Notes: generated by a model from the sequence alone, not told the origin. Positions 1 to 10,135 are shown, counted from the stretch's first letter. The stretch: DNA of 60,000 nucleotides from Symsagittifera roscoffensis (GCF_963678635.1 NC_087065.1:29702252-29762251); one strand, 5' to 3'. A program made the numbers and translations.

Positions 1-348
1 TGCTAGAAAACTGATTTTTATGAAAGATTGGAGCAGAAACGGGGCAACCAGGTGGAAATCAAGAAAGGATTCTCATTTTTTACAAAGAGACTTACGAAGC
101 AGTTCACTTGGCAAGATGGTTGGATAAATCAGGACACCCTGAATTACCAGTCAAGAAAGCGGCAGAAAATAAGATCTTATCCTTGAAAGACCCAGTGCCT
201 TTGAATCTGTTGCTAGGATCAAACCTGGTTCAACAGGGACTCTCTCGTATGAACATAAACAGCCTCTCATTGCTAGATAAAAACGGTGCAGGTCACACCA
301 GAAGTGATGCGGATGCTGGTCGGACTGTTGGAGAGAAAAGTGACTAGA
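1..348 (+). pseudogene. gypsy pol linker after RNase H
   Basis: The plus frame from about 108 reads LDKSGHPELPVKKAAE and continues to a TAG near 346. It aligns closely with the linker after RNase H in the gypsy copy at 45408-45660. This linker is a family-specific spacer with no enzyme motif that I recognise. The frame carries on as broken acidic tracts to about 950 (for example the reading around 494-706), which correspond to 45840-46220 in the other copy. It is inactive by frameshifts. No separate promoter or start is expected, because the segment is internal to a polyprotein. Confidence 0.7.
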
Positions 349-1199
349 GATGACGCCAATAGGGCTGCAGCCATGGCGTCGCTGACAGTCAGTGAGAACT
401 TACGGATAAATCAACGAGACGCAGCACGAATAAAGTGAAAGGGATTGTAGGACAGTAGTTCAGCAAATAGTATCCTCAATTCCGCGAAGCGTTTTGATGA
501 GAACTAGGTACAAGAAAAAGGGACATGAGATCGGGACTCAGAAGAAGACTGTCACTTTCGAGGATGCCGATCAAGAACTGACAGAAGTCAAATCGAGCAA
601 CCCAGAGCAAGAGAATTGGTTCGGGGAATCGGACGTTAAAGAAAGTGGATTCGTAGATGGACAATTCCAGGCGGACAATTTTTGTCCGGTAAGTTTAAAT
701 GGATGAGTAGAATGTGCACGTACGAATCTGCAGCGGATAAATGTTACACAACAGACTCATCTGTCGATGAAACTTCAAGGAGATCAGAGATTGACACATC
801 CCCAGACAGGAAGTCGAGCACTGGATCAGAGTTTTCAGAGTTGGCGATCCACACATTACTGGCGGAAAATCTAGCAAGAGACTTGGACAAGGAATCGCTA
901 CCTGTTCTCGAGTGAAAAAATCTCTGGTAACGCTGCAGATGATCTGGAGTTGAAAACGGTGTCAAAACGTTCGCTAAACGTTTTACCGCAGAAGGAAGCG
1001 GTCAGGACCCCAATGAGCTGAACAGTTGCCTGAAGAGCATAAAGACATACTTGAAGGCGCGCTACAGACTCTCGGACTAACTAAGAGCGCAGAGAAACAA
1101 CTGCATGACAAGTAGCTCAAAGATATGGATCGAAAATGGGGCACCAGACAAAAGTGACATGGAAGAAGACAGTTGCCGGACCTTGAAAGAGTACAATAT

Positions 1200-1845
1200 G
1201 CAGAAATAGGGAAGGTTATATCTGAACAAGGATGGGATCGTTGGCTGCAAAAGGAGGGAAGAGGACAAGGTCCTGTACACGTACAACGCGATAGTCTTGC
1301 CGCAACTTTATCAGACGGAACTCTTATTCGGATCGCATGATCAGATGGGCCACCAAGGAATCGATAAATTCTGCTAGAGAATCTTGAAGCGTTTGAATGG
1401 CCTGGGATGAGAAAGGCAAGCGAGATGTGGGTGACAGCATGTCTGTCATGCCAACTGGCAAAAATTTCTAGGGCATTACGATTCCAATTGCAGTCGATCG
1501 AATCATCCGAGTTCAATGAGGTGGTGCAGATGGATCACCACAAGATATGTATGAAAGACAGTGGCTACAATCAGGTCCTAGTGATGATCGACCACTTCAC
1601 AAAATTTGCAGAGGCCGTGCCCTGCACAACTGCCTCAGCCAAAAGACATGCGATCATCTGATCAATATATGGATAGCCCGATGACATTCCAACCGGACAA
1701 GGGAACTGCTTCTGTAGGAGAGCTGACTAAGGATCTCATCAGAGGTTCAAAAGTAGCTCAGGCTCATTCTACAGCATACCATTCCCAATTGAATGGTTTA
1801 GTAGAAAGACAAAATCAGACTAGGATGTCGATGTTGAGGGTGTAG
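1200..1845 (+). pseudogene. Ty3/gypsy integrase (HHCC and DDE core), broken
   Basis: Retroviral-type integrase inserts element cDNA into the host chromosome. An N-terminal zinc-binding region is visible: SHDQMGHQGIDKF near 1330-1370 supplies the two His and ACLSCQ near 1438-1455 the two Cys. The core follows. The first Asp is in QMDHH (codon 1533-1535), with YNQVLVMIDHFTKFAEAV after it. The second Asp is in FQPDKG (1696-1698) and the Glu is in NGLVERQN (1804-1806). The second Asp and the Glu are separated by 35 codons, the D-X35-E spacing typical of this family. The first Asp lies in a different frame from the other two, so at least one frameshift separates them. A TGA near 1660 and a TAG near 1843 also interrupt it. 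It is a pseudogene. Confidence 0.85.
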
Positions 1846-2830
1846 TGTTTCCGATACATGACTAATTGGGATAGATACCTGCCAAAAGTGATGGGAGTTT
1901 ATAACAGTACGCAACATTCATTGCACAGGAATTAGTCCGCACATGATGTTAACTGGACATGATAAGGCTTTGCTTTTGGCTTTCTTTTATCCAGAGTATG
2001 AAGGAAAGAAAACATCGCCACAAGTCTATGTAAGGCATGTGATCAGACGTCAGTAAGAGCCAAACGATTTATGTAGACGCAATACATAGCAAGCTCAGGC
2101 GAAGCAGAGGAAAAGGTTTGACATGAAGGCAGCGGGTGCAAAAGTTTACTCGGTAGAAGACTACGTTTGGGTTTTTCAGAATGTTGTATCACCGAACGGA
2201 ACAAAGAAACTCCTATAAAAATGGAGGGGACCGTTCATGATAACGGAAGTGCATTACAGACTGAGTACCAGCTGAGCTGCGCATTTTGAAAATGTTAAAC
2301 CAATCCACAGAAGACTGGTGTATATCTGAACACATAGAGGAGGGCGATTAGCTAATGATGGACCCTGCTTGCGAAATCAAGGATAAAGGCACCACAGAAA
2401 AGAACGATGGGACTGAGACACTGGATGAAAGAACAAGCCCGCTCCTGGACCTGGATTCTAATGAAATAGTTGAGGCGGACGAGGAAATGCGGAAGAAGAC
2501 TGGCAAAACGCCGAGCAGATAGAGGTTCCCAAGAACATGGAACCCGACCTACACTTTTCAATGCAGACAAGACAAAAGGACAGGACAAGACCCGCAAAGA
2601 AGCAAAATTCTTACGGACAGGATTTCGTAGTGGACAAGATAGACCTAAAAAAGATAGAAGAACTCCTAGTGGGCCTGGAGGAGATAACCGTGTCACAGTA
2701 TAAAGACATTGTCGAAGATCAAGACAAAGAATGGATCGATGATCGTTCTAAACCTAAACTGGAGCTTGACGGCGAAGAGCGGCAGTCGTACAAACAAGAA
2801 CAATGCACCTGCGCGTCTTGGAGTTGTTGA
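1846..2830 (+). pseudogene. gypsy integrase C-terminus and pol tail
   Basis: After the DDE core the translation continues with YNSTQHS near 1900, a typical post-core segment of gypsy integrases. Then comes a segment with DYVWVFQNV near 2160 and a KWRGPFMITEV stretch near 2220-2250, the usual small barrel-like C-terminal domain. An acidic tail follows, with frames 2470-2703 and 2537-2830; the latter includes IDLKKIEELLVGLEEITV. Frames change several times. The tail has no enzyme motif I recognise. It is decayed but collinear with a pol 3' end. Confidence 0.65.
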
Positions 2831-3003
2831 ACGAAAAGACATCAGACCCAAAGGAAACCAGTGTCACGGTTCAGGACGTAGAACGCGAGAGCAAGAAATA
2901 CATAAAAAAGACAGAAATGCTGCTCGAATACGATATGATAGAACCCTCGAAGTCACCTTCGGCTTGTGGGGTTGTCATGGCTAAAAAGAAAGGGGACAGC
3001 TGA
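2803..3003 (+). pseudogene. gypsy pol tail joined in frame to RT start
   Basis: This 66-codon frame begins as pol tail (VLELLNEKTSDPKETSVTV) and, after about position 2915, becomes the start of a gypsy reverse transcriptase (MLLEYDMIEPSKSP, then VVMAKKKG). The second part matches 44147-44230 of the other gypsy element. Two parts of pol normally some 4 kb apart, in reversed order, are therefore joined without breaking the frame. The frame stops at 3001-3003, right where Polinton sequence starts. It is most likely a rearrangement or nested insertion product. Confidence 0.65.
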
Positions 3004-3263
3004 GACTCGGGCGCGTTATCTAATTGGTGATTAAACTGCTTTTATATGGCATTTTAACTGCTTTTATGCTCTATGCTGAAACCTATTGATACTTTTTTGA
3101 GAACAACAATCAAATTAAAAACAAAGTATATAAATCACTATATCATATAGTAAATAAATTTACTGCCATAATTTACACTTTTAAAACTACACATTTAAAT
3201 GAAATCCTTTAAAAAAATTCAAAACATGCATATCATGAATATTATTCGTTTCTCTCGTAAAAA

Positions 3264-3630
3264 TTAAAAAGAAGAAATGCTGAATAAATTGAGAAACATC
3301 CAAAAAAAATTATCAGTTTTTTGTAGTTTTTTGGGAAGCATTCGCCAATACTTTTTTGTTAGAAAGGAAAAAGTTGTTCGTTTTTGACCCAAAAAATTAG
3401 CAAAGTAGTAAATTTTGTTCAATCGGGCTATCACAATCCAGTGTTCCCCTCTATCATTGCTTGGAGCTGAGTTGATGATTGTAAAAGAGTTTTTGGTAAG
3501 TTGAGGTACTTTATCAGAGGGGTGAGAACCCATGTACTTGAACCTGAGTTAGGAATTCTTTCAATAATTTGCAGAAGTGAAAGATTATCCATTTCTGCGA
3601 TTTTTAGCTGATTTACATCTAAAAACAAAG
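3264..3630 (-). pseudogene. Polinton adenain-like cysteine protease, copy a
   Basis: Polinton PRO proteins are adenain/Ulp1-like cysteine proteases thought to mature capsid proteins. In the frame 3533-3264 the minus translation shows NSAPSNDRGEHWIVIARL, with the expected catalytic His in EHW. It is followed by YYFANFLGQK (acidic position changed to Asn) and KKLQKTDN, just before the place where the catalytic Cys box is expected. That box is damaged: the Cys codon appears replaced by a Phe codon within a T run and the frame shifts by one base. The amino-terminal part (MDNLSLLQIIERIP) lies in a second frame, 3628-3431. It is inactive. Confidence 0.65.
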
Positions 3631-3686
3631 AAATAAATAGTTTGATAGTGTAAAATAGGATGAATAAATTAAAATTAATGTCCTAC

Positions 3687-3836
3687 ACGCATTTAGGTAT
3701 TGAATCAACAAAGCCGCATACACAAGCCTTATGTACTGGACAGAGACTATTGAATACTGCTTTACAGTCTAGATTGAAGAAATTTTTTGGGTTTTAAATC
3801 AAACAGCATTCACCTGCTTTTACTTGAGATTTAGGT
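3687..3836 (-). pseudogene. Cys-rich exon between capsid and protease, copy a
   Basis: This is the diverged twin of the 150-nt exon at 7261-7410. The minus strand shows a pyrimidine-rich tract ending in CAG just before 3836, and a Cys-rich reading with GECC near its start and CPVHKACVC near its end. It has an in-frame TAA after GECCLI, and the donor found in the other copy (GTAAGT) reads GTAGGA here. It is therefore the decayed version. Function unknown. Confidence 0.5.
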
Positions 3837-3924
3837 CTGAAGAAGAACAAAATAGGTAGTACAGAGTCAATAACATTGAAAAGTCCCAAAAAAATTAAAA
3901 CATTTTTATAGCAACCTGAAAACT

Positions 3925-4665
3925 GAAAAAACTAAACATTTTCAGCAACTGTTCCGCATTTATCTATTTGAACATTTGATAGTCTTTCTCCCAAGACTCT
4001 CCTTTCCGTCACTTGCAAGAATATTTCTAATCTCAGGCTTTCTCCACTAAGTTCTGGATAAGGCAACTGTTCAGCTGCATCCTGTAGTGAAGTCAAGTCA
4101 AAAACAAGAAAAAGTGATTTTGAAAATCTACCATAGGAAGAGCTGTGAAACCTTCGCTAAACTGCATTGCTTTTATTGTTGTAACATAAGGACGACAAGG
4201 AGAAGTTAAATCTAATGAACCAATTGCTCCTCCAATTCTAAGCTCTCTAAAATTGAATTGTTGATAGCTGAAAGGTTTTTCATGAAAAGATCCTACAACA
4301 GCTGAATTTGTATTCCTTGCGACATCTACTCTTCTTATTGGAGCGTTATTGAATATACTTTCTTGTATGATTTAGTTTTGACAAGATGGAATGATAAAAG
4401 GTCTTGCTATAGTTTCCATGTAATTGTATTGAGCAGGTTCTCTTTCCAGACTCCAATGCAAGTATTGATGATTAGGTTCATTTTCAATATTCTTGTAGAA
4501 AACAGCGAACAATCAACATCTTTCAGACTGACAATTGGATTATGAGAATGTAAAAATTAGGTCTTGCTCGAATTAGTTTAATTCAAATTTTGGTATTTGG
4601 TAGCAACAATTTTTCGCAAGTAAGCAAATCAATGCCGAGCCTCCCATAGAGTGAAAGAGTTATTT
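3925..4665 (-). pseudogene. Polinton major capsid-type protein, copy a, C-terminal part
   Basis: The minus strand aligns through its length with the capsid pseudogene at 7500-8300. The shared stretch runs from the region before the conserved middle (around 4500-4650) to the C-terminal segment near 3950-4090. Numerous small indels break the frame and no ORF over 60 codons survives. The protein would be the double jelly-roll capsid of a Polinton/adintovirus-like element. The assignment depends on the better preserved copy. Confidence 0.6.
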
Positions 4666-5600
4666 TAGTAGAGAAACAACCTATGTTTTTAGTAAAGTCC
4701 AATTTATAAAATCACACTTTTTATGCCGCATCAGTTTAGCAATTTAATTCAGTATTAAACAGGTACCTACCTCTTTAGCTGGGCCTGTAGCTATTTTATA
4801 ATTTGGTTCTCCTTGTTTTTTTTTTCAATATCTAGATTTATTTCGACTGATGTTTTTTATGTTTGTTTTGCATCAATATGTTTAAATTTTGATGAGGATG
4901 GCGAGTGATTTTGATTTTCGTACTTTTAATTCATTGTTGAGACTATTTTTATGGTTTGGAATAAGGGATCTTATACATACATACATACATACATACATAC
5001 ATACATACATACATACATACATACATACATACATGCATACATACATACATACATACATACATACATACATACATACTTACATTTATACATACGTACATAC
5101 ATACATACATACATAAAACTCTTGTAGGAAACAGCGAACAATCAACATATTTCAATCTGACAGTTGGATTATGAGAATGGAAAAATTAGGTCGTGCTGGA
5201 ATTAGTTTAAATCGAAATTTGGTATTTGGTAGCAACAAGTTTTTGCAAGTAAACAAATCAATGCCGAGCCTCCCACTTATGTTTTTTTTTATTAAAGTCC
5301 AAGTCTCTCATTTTTATGCCTCATCAGTATAGCAAACTCATTTAATATTAAACACGTACCTCCTCTTTAGCTGGGCCTGTTGCTGTTTTTTATCGTTTGG
5401 TTCTCCTCGTTTTTTTCGATATCTAAATTTATTTCGTCTGATGTTTTTTATGTTTGTTTTGCATCGCAAGTGGTGCAAAGCTCTGCAGCGCCTGTTAGTT
5501 TAAATTTTGATGAGAATGGCGAGTGATTTTGATTTCCGTACTTTCAATTTATTGTTGGGACTATATGTATGGTTTGGAATAAGGGATCTGATACTTACAT
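4498..5600. repeat. two ~0.5-kb direct repeats ending in CATA arrays
   Basis: The segment 4498-4985 recurs at 5128-5600. Both start with AACAGCGAACAATCAACAT, pass through GGTATTTGGTAGCAACAA and TTAGCTGGGCCTGT, and end with GATGGCGAGTGATTTTGATT and GGTTTGGAATAAGGGATCT directly before a CATA array. The left part is capsid-gene sequence and the right part is unidentified. The array at the joint suggests that unequal recombination or slippage at the microsatellite made the duplication. Confidence 0.85.
4973..5114. repeat. (CATA)n microsatellite 1
   Basis: About 140 bp of nearly pure ATAC/CATA tetranucleotide with a few interruptions (ACATGCATAC, ACTTAC, TTTATACATACG). It is open in several frames only because the unit is stop-free in those phases. 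Confidence 0.98.
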
Positions 5601-5654
5601 ATATACATACATATATATACCTACGTACGTACATAGATATATACAAAGATACGT

Positions 5655-5963
5655 GCAACATCTATACACACATACATACATACATACATACATACATACA
5701 TACATACATACATACATGCATACATACATACATACATACATACATACAAACATACATAGATACAAACATACTTACATTTATACAGGCGTACATACATGCA
5801 TACATACATACATACATACATACATACATACATACATACATACATTCATACATACATACATACATACATACATACATACATACATACATACATACATACA
5901 TACATACATACATACATACATACATACATACATACATACATACATACATTCATACATACACAA
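5655..5963. repeat. (CATA)n microsatellite 2
   Basis: About 300 bp of CATA tetranucleotide with scattered variants (ATGCATAC, ACAAACATAGATACAAAC, ATTCATAC). The left half is more interrupted and the right half nearly pure, as expected if expansion is recent on one side. ORFs here encode only HTYI or MYVC repeats and are not genes. Confidence 0.98.
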
Positions 5964-6566
5964 ACTTACATATTTTTCAGTGGTTAATTTGCTCGAGCAT
6001 TTGAAAAAAGTCGCTCACATTGTTTTTGGTCAACACATCGAAAAAAATTTTTGCTTGAGTTGAGAACGGCTTAGCAATTTTTTTAAATTGTAGATAGTAT
6101 TTATCTACATCTTAGCGTCACATTTCCTTTCCAGGCCTTTTTGTTGGTTTTAATCGGTTTTCTTTATAAGACTGCTCAAAAACAGCTTAAAACCCGCTCA
6201 AATTTAACCGCTTAAAACCCGCTCAAAATCAGAGTCTTTTTCCCCGTTAGATGAGTGGAGGGTTTCAATTGCCGTCTCTGTAGTGGATCACAACACAAGA
6301 TTCAGATCTAAGGCGAGAGTAGTAGATGCTGGAGGTGATCAAGGGTGGGGGGGAGGTGCATGGCGGACCCCATGTATTAAGATACGTTATAGTTTTCCGG
6401 TCCGCCATGATATGTATTAAAATTGGGTATAGAGTCTACAATGTATTAAGATAGGGAATAGAAATGGTAAGGTTTCATGGTTTGTGTGATGATAAGAAAA
6501 TAGTAAGAAAATCGCCTTTTATGGATTTTTTGTGGAAATGTCTAGTTTTTTTGCAAAAAATTTGGG
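5964..6566. other. non-coding spacer with short repeats and an inverted repeat
   Basis: No gene is visible. A short tandem of AACCGCTTAAAACCCGCTCA lies at about 6180-6230. A perfect 11-bp inverted repeat, CATGGCGGACC at 6359-6369 and GGTCCGCCATG at 6400-6410, encloses about 30 bp. The phrase ATGTATTAAGATA recurs three times between 6372 and 6455. This could be the remnant of a small MITE, but I cannot define its ends. Confidence 0.5.
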
Positions 6567-6829
6567 CGCGTTATCTAATTGGTGATTGAACTGCTTTTAT
6601 ATGGCGTTTTAACTGCTTTTATGCTCTAAGTTGAAACCTACTGATACTTGTTTGAGAACAACAATTAAATTCCAAACAAAGTATATAAATCACTAAATCA
6701 TATAGTAAATTTACTGCCACTTACACTTACAAATTTACACTTACAAATAAAAAACTACACATTTAAATGAAATCCTTTAAAAAATTCAAAACATGCATAT
6801 CATGAATCTTATTCAATTTTCTCTGGTAA

Positions 6830-7175
6830 AATTTAAAAAGAAGAAATGCTGAATAAATTGAGGAACATCCAAAAAAATAACAGTTTTTTGAAGTTTTCTG
6901 GGAACCATTCGCCAATACTTTTTGTTAGAAAGGAATATGTTGTTCTTTTTCGAACAAAAAAATTTGCAAAGTAGTAAATTTGATCAATCGAGCTATCAAG
7001 ATCCAGTGTTCCCCTCTATCATCGCTTGGAGCTGAGTTGATGATTGTAAAAGATTTTTTGGTTAGTTGAGGTACTTTATCAGAGTTGAGGTACTTTATCA
7101 GGTAGTTGAGGTACTTTATCAATACTTTATTCTTTGAAAAATTTGCAGAAGTGAAAAATTATCCATCTTTGCAAT
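6830..7175 (-). pseudogene. Polinton adenain-like cysteine protease, copy b
   Basis: The frame 7122-6925 reads KKSFTIINSAPSDDRG followed by EHWILIARL, keeping the candidate catalytic His. The segment after it is frameshifted relative to copy a. The region of the catalytic Cys (near 6860-6880) shows the same T-run damage as copy a, so that lesion predates the duplication. A short tandem of GTTGAGGTACTTTATCA occurs three times at about 7065-7120 and inserts extra IKYLN codons; it is unique to this copy. It is inactive. Confidence 0.62.
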
Positions 7176-7260
7176 TTTTAGCTGATTTACATTTAAAAAC
7201 AAAGAAATATATAGTTTGATAGGATAAAATAGGATGAATAAAGTAAGGTTAATGACTTAC

Positions 7261-7410
7261 ACGCATTTAGGTATTGAATCATCAAAGCCCCATACGCAAG
7301 CCTCATGTACTGGACAGAAACTATTGAATACTGTTTTACAATCTAGATTGAAAAATTTTTTTGGGTTTTCAATTAAACAGCATTCACCTGCTTTTACTTG
7401 AGATTTAGGT
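7261..7410 (-). CDS. Cys-rich exon of unknown function, flanked by splice sites
   Basis: On the minus strand a pyrimidine-rich tract ending in TTCTTCTTCAG stands immediately before 7410. A consensus donor GTAAGT lies at 7260-7255, so the 150-nt interval has the form of an internal exon. The frame is open and reads PKSQVKAGECCLIENPKKFF, then NLDCKTVFNSFCPVHEACVW and GFDDSIPKC. The Cys are spaced C-C-x13-C-x7-C-x5-C-x10-C. Upstream residues from the same frame are hydrophobic (IVSVLPILFFF), but they fall in the pyrimidine tract and may be intron. It lies between the capsid and protease genes on their strand. I do not recognise the family; a small secreted or structural Cys-rich product is only a guess. 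Confidence 0.45.
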
Positions 7411-7499
7411 CTGAAGAAGAACAAAATAGGTAGTACAGAGACAATAACATTGAAAAGTCCCAAAAAAGTTAAAACATTTTTATAGCAACCTGAAAACTC

Positions 7500-8600
7500 A
7501 AAAAACTAAACATATTCAGCAACTGTTCCGCATTTGTCAATTTGAACATTTAATAGTCTTTCTCCCAAGACTCTCCTTTCCGTCACTTGGAAAAACGTTT
7601 CTAATCTCAGGCATTCTCCACTAAGTTCTGGATAATGCAACTGTTCAGTTGCATCCTGTAGTGAAGTCAAGTCAAAAACAAGGAAAAAGTTATTTGGAAA
7701 ATCTTACATGGAAGAGCTATGAAATTTTCGTTAAACTGCATTGCTTTTATTGTTTTAACATAAGGACGACAAGGAGAAGTTAAATCTAATGAAACAATTG
7801 CACTTCCATCCCGACTAATTCTAAGTTCTCTAAAATTGAATTGTTGATAGCTGAAAGGGTTTTTATGAAAAGATCCTACAACAGCTGAATTTGTATTCCT
7901 TGCGACATCTACTCTTCTTATTGGAGTGTTATTGAATATACTTTCATGTAGGAATTTGTTTTGACAAGATGCAATCAAAAAAATTCTTGCTATAATTTCC
8001 ATGTAATTGTATTGAGCAGCTTCTCTTTCCAGATTCCATTGCAAGTACTGATGATTAGGCTCAGCAACTAAAATTTTTGTAGGAAACAGCGAACAATCAA
8101 CATCTTTCAGACTGACATTTGGATTATGAGAAAGCAAGTAAAAATTAGGTCGTGCTCGAATTAGTTTAATTCGAAATTTGGTATTTGGTAGCAACAATTT
8201 TTCGCAAGTAAACAAATCAATGCCGAGCCTCCCATAGAGTGAAAGAGTTATCACTGTTCCTAAGGATTTTGCTCTATCAGTGAAGATGCATTTCAAATGC
8301 TTCAGGAAAATCTTCAAAACTGTATCCATGACAAGCAAGTATTTCTTTATTTTTCACTGCTGACGAGTTGAATTCGTTCGACTTTTTTGCAATATGAGGA
8401 TACAATCTTTTGGCGTTGTAAACCATTGTGTTGTTAAATTAATAGTGAATGTTTGGAGAATGGTGAGTGTATTAAATTGTTTACTTGAGTTAAGTAAGGA
8501 TCTGATACCTCATCTGAATTATCCTCGGATTCTGTAAGGTGACATAATGTTTCCAAAACTGGGACTTGAAGAATTTGTAAAAACCCCGTACCGGAAACTT
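7500..8600 (-). pseudogene. Polinton major capsid-type protein, copy b
   Basis: The central 223-codon ORF (8338-7667, minus) has features I associate with Polinton/adintovirus-type major capsid proteins, the family that includes the nematode F54H12.2-like proteins. They include LYGRLGIDLFTCEKLLLPNT, then NPNVSLKDVDCSLF, EPNHQYLQWNLEREAAQYNY and FHKNPFSYQQFNFREL. N-terminal homology continues to about 8600 in broken frames (SDPYLTQVNNLIHS). The C-terminal part continues in another frame to about 7500 (FDLTSLQDATEQLHYPELSG). At least three frame changes make it non-functional. It is the best preserved capsid copy of this lineage and differs clearly from the capsid at 54.5-55.7 kb. Confidence 0.72.
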
Positions 8601-8689
8601 CTTCTTTGATTTATACTCACTTTATATTTGCGACCGTTTTTTTATCTTCTTTTTCGAGAAGTAGATCTGGTTCTACCAGTTCTACGCTA

Positions 8690-8930
8690 GGATTTCTTTT
8701 TCCACCTCCCGATTGTTTCCGAACTGTTTTTAATCCCTTATCTTTTGCAAATGTTTTGAGTTTTTTGCGTCCACTAATAACTTCCCATTCTCCGGAGCAG
8801 CAGTTTCAAACAAATCTGCTCCAATTCTTTTTGCAGCTGGGACTATATATTTTTTAATAAAGGGGATTGCAGTTCTCCCAAGAGTTTGCGCAAGAGCACC
8901 AAAACCTCTTTAACGTTGTCTTGCATGTCC
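8690..8930 (-). pseudogene. Polinton PX-like (minor virion) protein, copy b
   Basis: The minus strand from 8906 reads GFGALAQTLGRTAIPFIKKY, then IVPAAKRIGADLFETAAPE, and near its end KKQFGNN. The same arrangement (short Gly-rich amphipathic start, AIPF/VILPAAKK-like core, basic end with QFGGG) is seen at 55698-56111 in the second lineage. Small basic proteins of this kind sit directly upstream of the capsid gene in Polintons and resemble adenoviral core peptides in composition. Here the end is broken by stops. Position immediately upstream of the capsid gene supports the call. Confidence 0.6.
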
Positions 8931-9439
8931 TCAAAAAATGGGGAAATCAGCTGAACTTTGAGCAACCATTTCGTATGAAGTTAAAGTCAAAAATGATTAT
9001 TCGAAATCCTGCGGAACAAGAGAACAACTCGGGTACTTCCTACGGACAGAAAAGGAATTTTTTGGACTGTACTGGACTGAATTTTTTGGACTGTTAGTTC
9101 AATCTTACTACTATGGAAAGAGTTTTTTAACAGTTTTTTAAACTGTAAATTTGTAAAGAAATGATATTTCGTGTAGTTCTGTAGAAATTATTGCTCCAGT
9201 TTTTACTTTGGAATGGCAGTGAGGGAATTTGTGTATCACCGATATGTTATAATCTATAAAGTCACACATATCATCAAAGAATGTATTCTGATAATGTCGT
9301 AACAATACTGAGGATAGTGTGGATCTTTTCCTTACATTATAACCCCTGTTTGGTTTTGCTCTAAATCACAACCAAAAACATGACTCAAGTCAGAACTTTG
9401 ATTAATAAACACTTGTTAAATGAACGGCACTCTTTTGCG

Positions 9440-9801
9440 TAATTTCATCTACTGATACATAGATTCCGTTTTTATTCAAATGCTCGAGCACCTAGACGTT
9501 CTCGAATTTTGCTGTTCATGGCTACAACTATATTAACAATGCTCGGATACAATCCTGGTTCAATTTGCATCGGTACAATCTTTCTTTTCTACTCAGAACT
9601 TTCTCTAACATCTATGAATGTAAACTTTCCCTCAGTTACATTTTAGTACCAAGAAGGCTTTGATATTTCCGAAATAGCAACGTCCCATTCTCCTTTCAAT
9701 TGTAGTTGTAAGGGAAGAAAATTTGTAGAAGAACTAAGACTATGATTCGGATAAGAACTAAAAGAAGCGTTAGAAACTATCTCAATAGTAAAAGAGTCCA
9801 T
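9440..9801 (-). pseudogene. Polinton capsid-associated protein (penton/minor-capsid candidate), copy b
   Basis: A start at 9801 opens a minus frame reading MDSFTIEIVSNASF and, after a Ser-rich stretch, LQLKGEWDVAISEISKP. This resembles EIALDGDRRVALSEIIFP in the gene at 56120-56997 of the second lineage, which occupies the same place between integrase and PX-like genes. A TAG follows SWY, and the reading continues with NVTEGKFTFID. By position and length this is a candidate minor capsid (penton-like) protein, which is inference. The C-terminal half is not readable. The stretch 8931-9439 shows only fragments. Confidence 0.5.
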
Positions 9802-9860
9802 GACAACTGATCGATAGAAACTTAGTTTAGAAAATAATTTACTTTCAATCTGAAAATTTT

Positions 9861-10135
9861 TCAGCTCTTTTTATTTAATTTTTTTCCAGAATTTTTTTTC
9901 TGTCGTGATCTTTGATGATGCATGTAGAAGGTTTTTGTAGTTATTGCCGAAATTTCAAAAAATTCATCTGTAAATTGTGGTTTGTATCCCTTTTCAGATT
10001 TTGAAAACGACCCAAGTTCCTCTGTTTTTCGCTTTGGCATTCTTGCTGATAACAAGTGTAGGTGGAATTTGAGTTGCTTCTAAAATGATAAAGTAAGTAT
10101 CTGGAAAAACGGTATTTTTTTGCTTTAGTGCACAC
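9861..10135 (-). pseudogene. Polinton integrase, C-terminal end, copy b
   Basis: The ORF 10055-9861 (minus) reads SEKGYKPQFTDEFFEISAIT, closely like RKGYKQIFTDEFFEIVAI in the integrase end at 56960-57508. This motif marks the small C-terminal domain of retroviral-type integrases carried by Polintons. The catalytic core with its DDE residues is absent upstream; the DNA between 10136 and 10387 has no matching sequence. Only the tail therefore remains, after a deletion or rearrangement. Confidence 0.65.

Larger units (their letters stand above)
1..3003 (+). mobile_element. Ty3/gypsy retrotransposon, 3' half, degenerate
   Basis: This block reads as the 3' half of a Ty3/gypsy pol gene: RNase H-integrase linker, integrase, then a long C-terminal tail. 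It is broken by several frameshifts and stops. Positions 1-350 match 45355-45665 of the second gypsy element in this window, and 960-1075 match its truncated end near 46350-46510, so both belong to one lineage. The block is clearly richer in GC than the AT-rich Polinton DNA that starts near 3009. I see no LTR or polypurine tract at its right edge. The element may continue left of the window. Confidence 0.85.
3009..5600 (-). mobile_element. Polinton/Maverick fragment a (protease, Cys-rich exon, capsid)
   Basis: Starting at 3009 (GCGCGTTATCTAATTGGTGA) this block is a diverged direct repeat of 6567-8240. On the minus strand it carries the same gene order as the longer relic: capsid, Cys-rich exon, adenain-like protease. 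Right of about 4660 it passes into a 0.5-kb block that is itself repeated at 5128-5600, with CATA arrays at the joints. Similarity to the 6567 copy is roughly nine in ten bases by eye, so this duplication is older than those at 15-38 kb. Confidence 0.75.

Noticed and set aside
983-1516. 177-codon minus ORF, Ser- and Cys-rich
   Set aside because: It lies opposite the gypsy linker and integrase zinc-binding region, and its odd composition is what a shadow frame gives.
4973-5114. CRISPR-like or satellite spacer array
   Set aside because: The tetranucleotide has no spacers; the 60-bp TGACGTCA array is also continuous without unique spacers.
4882-5155. ORFs on both strands over the CATA arrays (also 5507-6063)
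   Set aside because: They encode only HTYI or MYVC periodic peptides because the tetranucleotide has no stop in those phases; no unique sequence is conserved.
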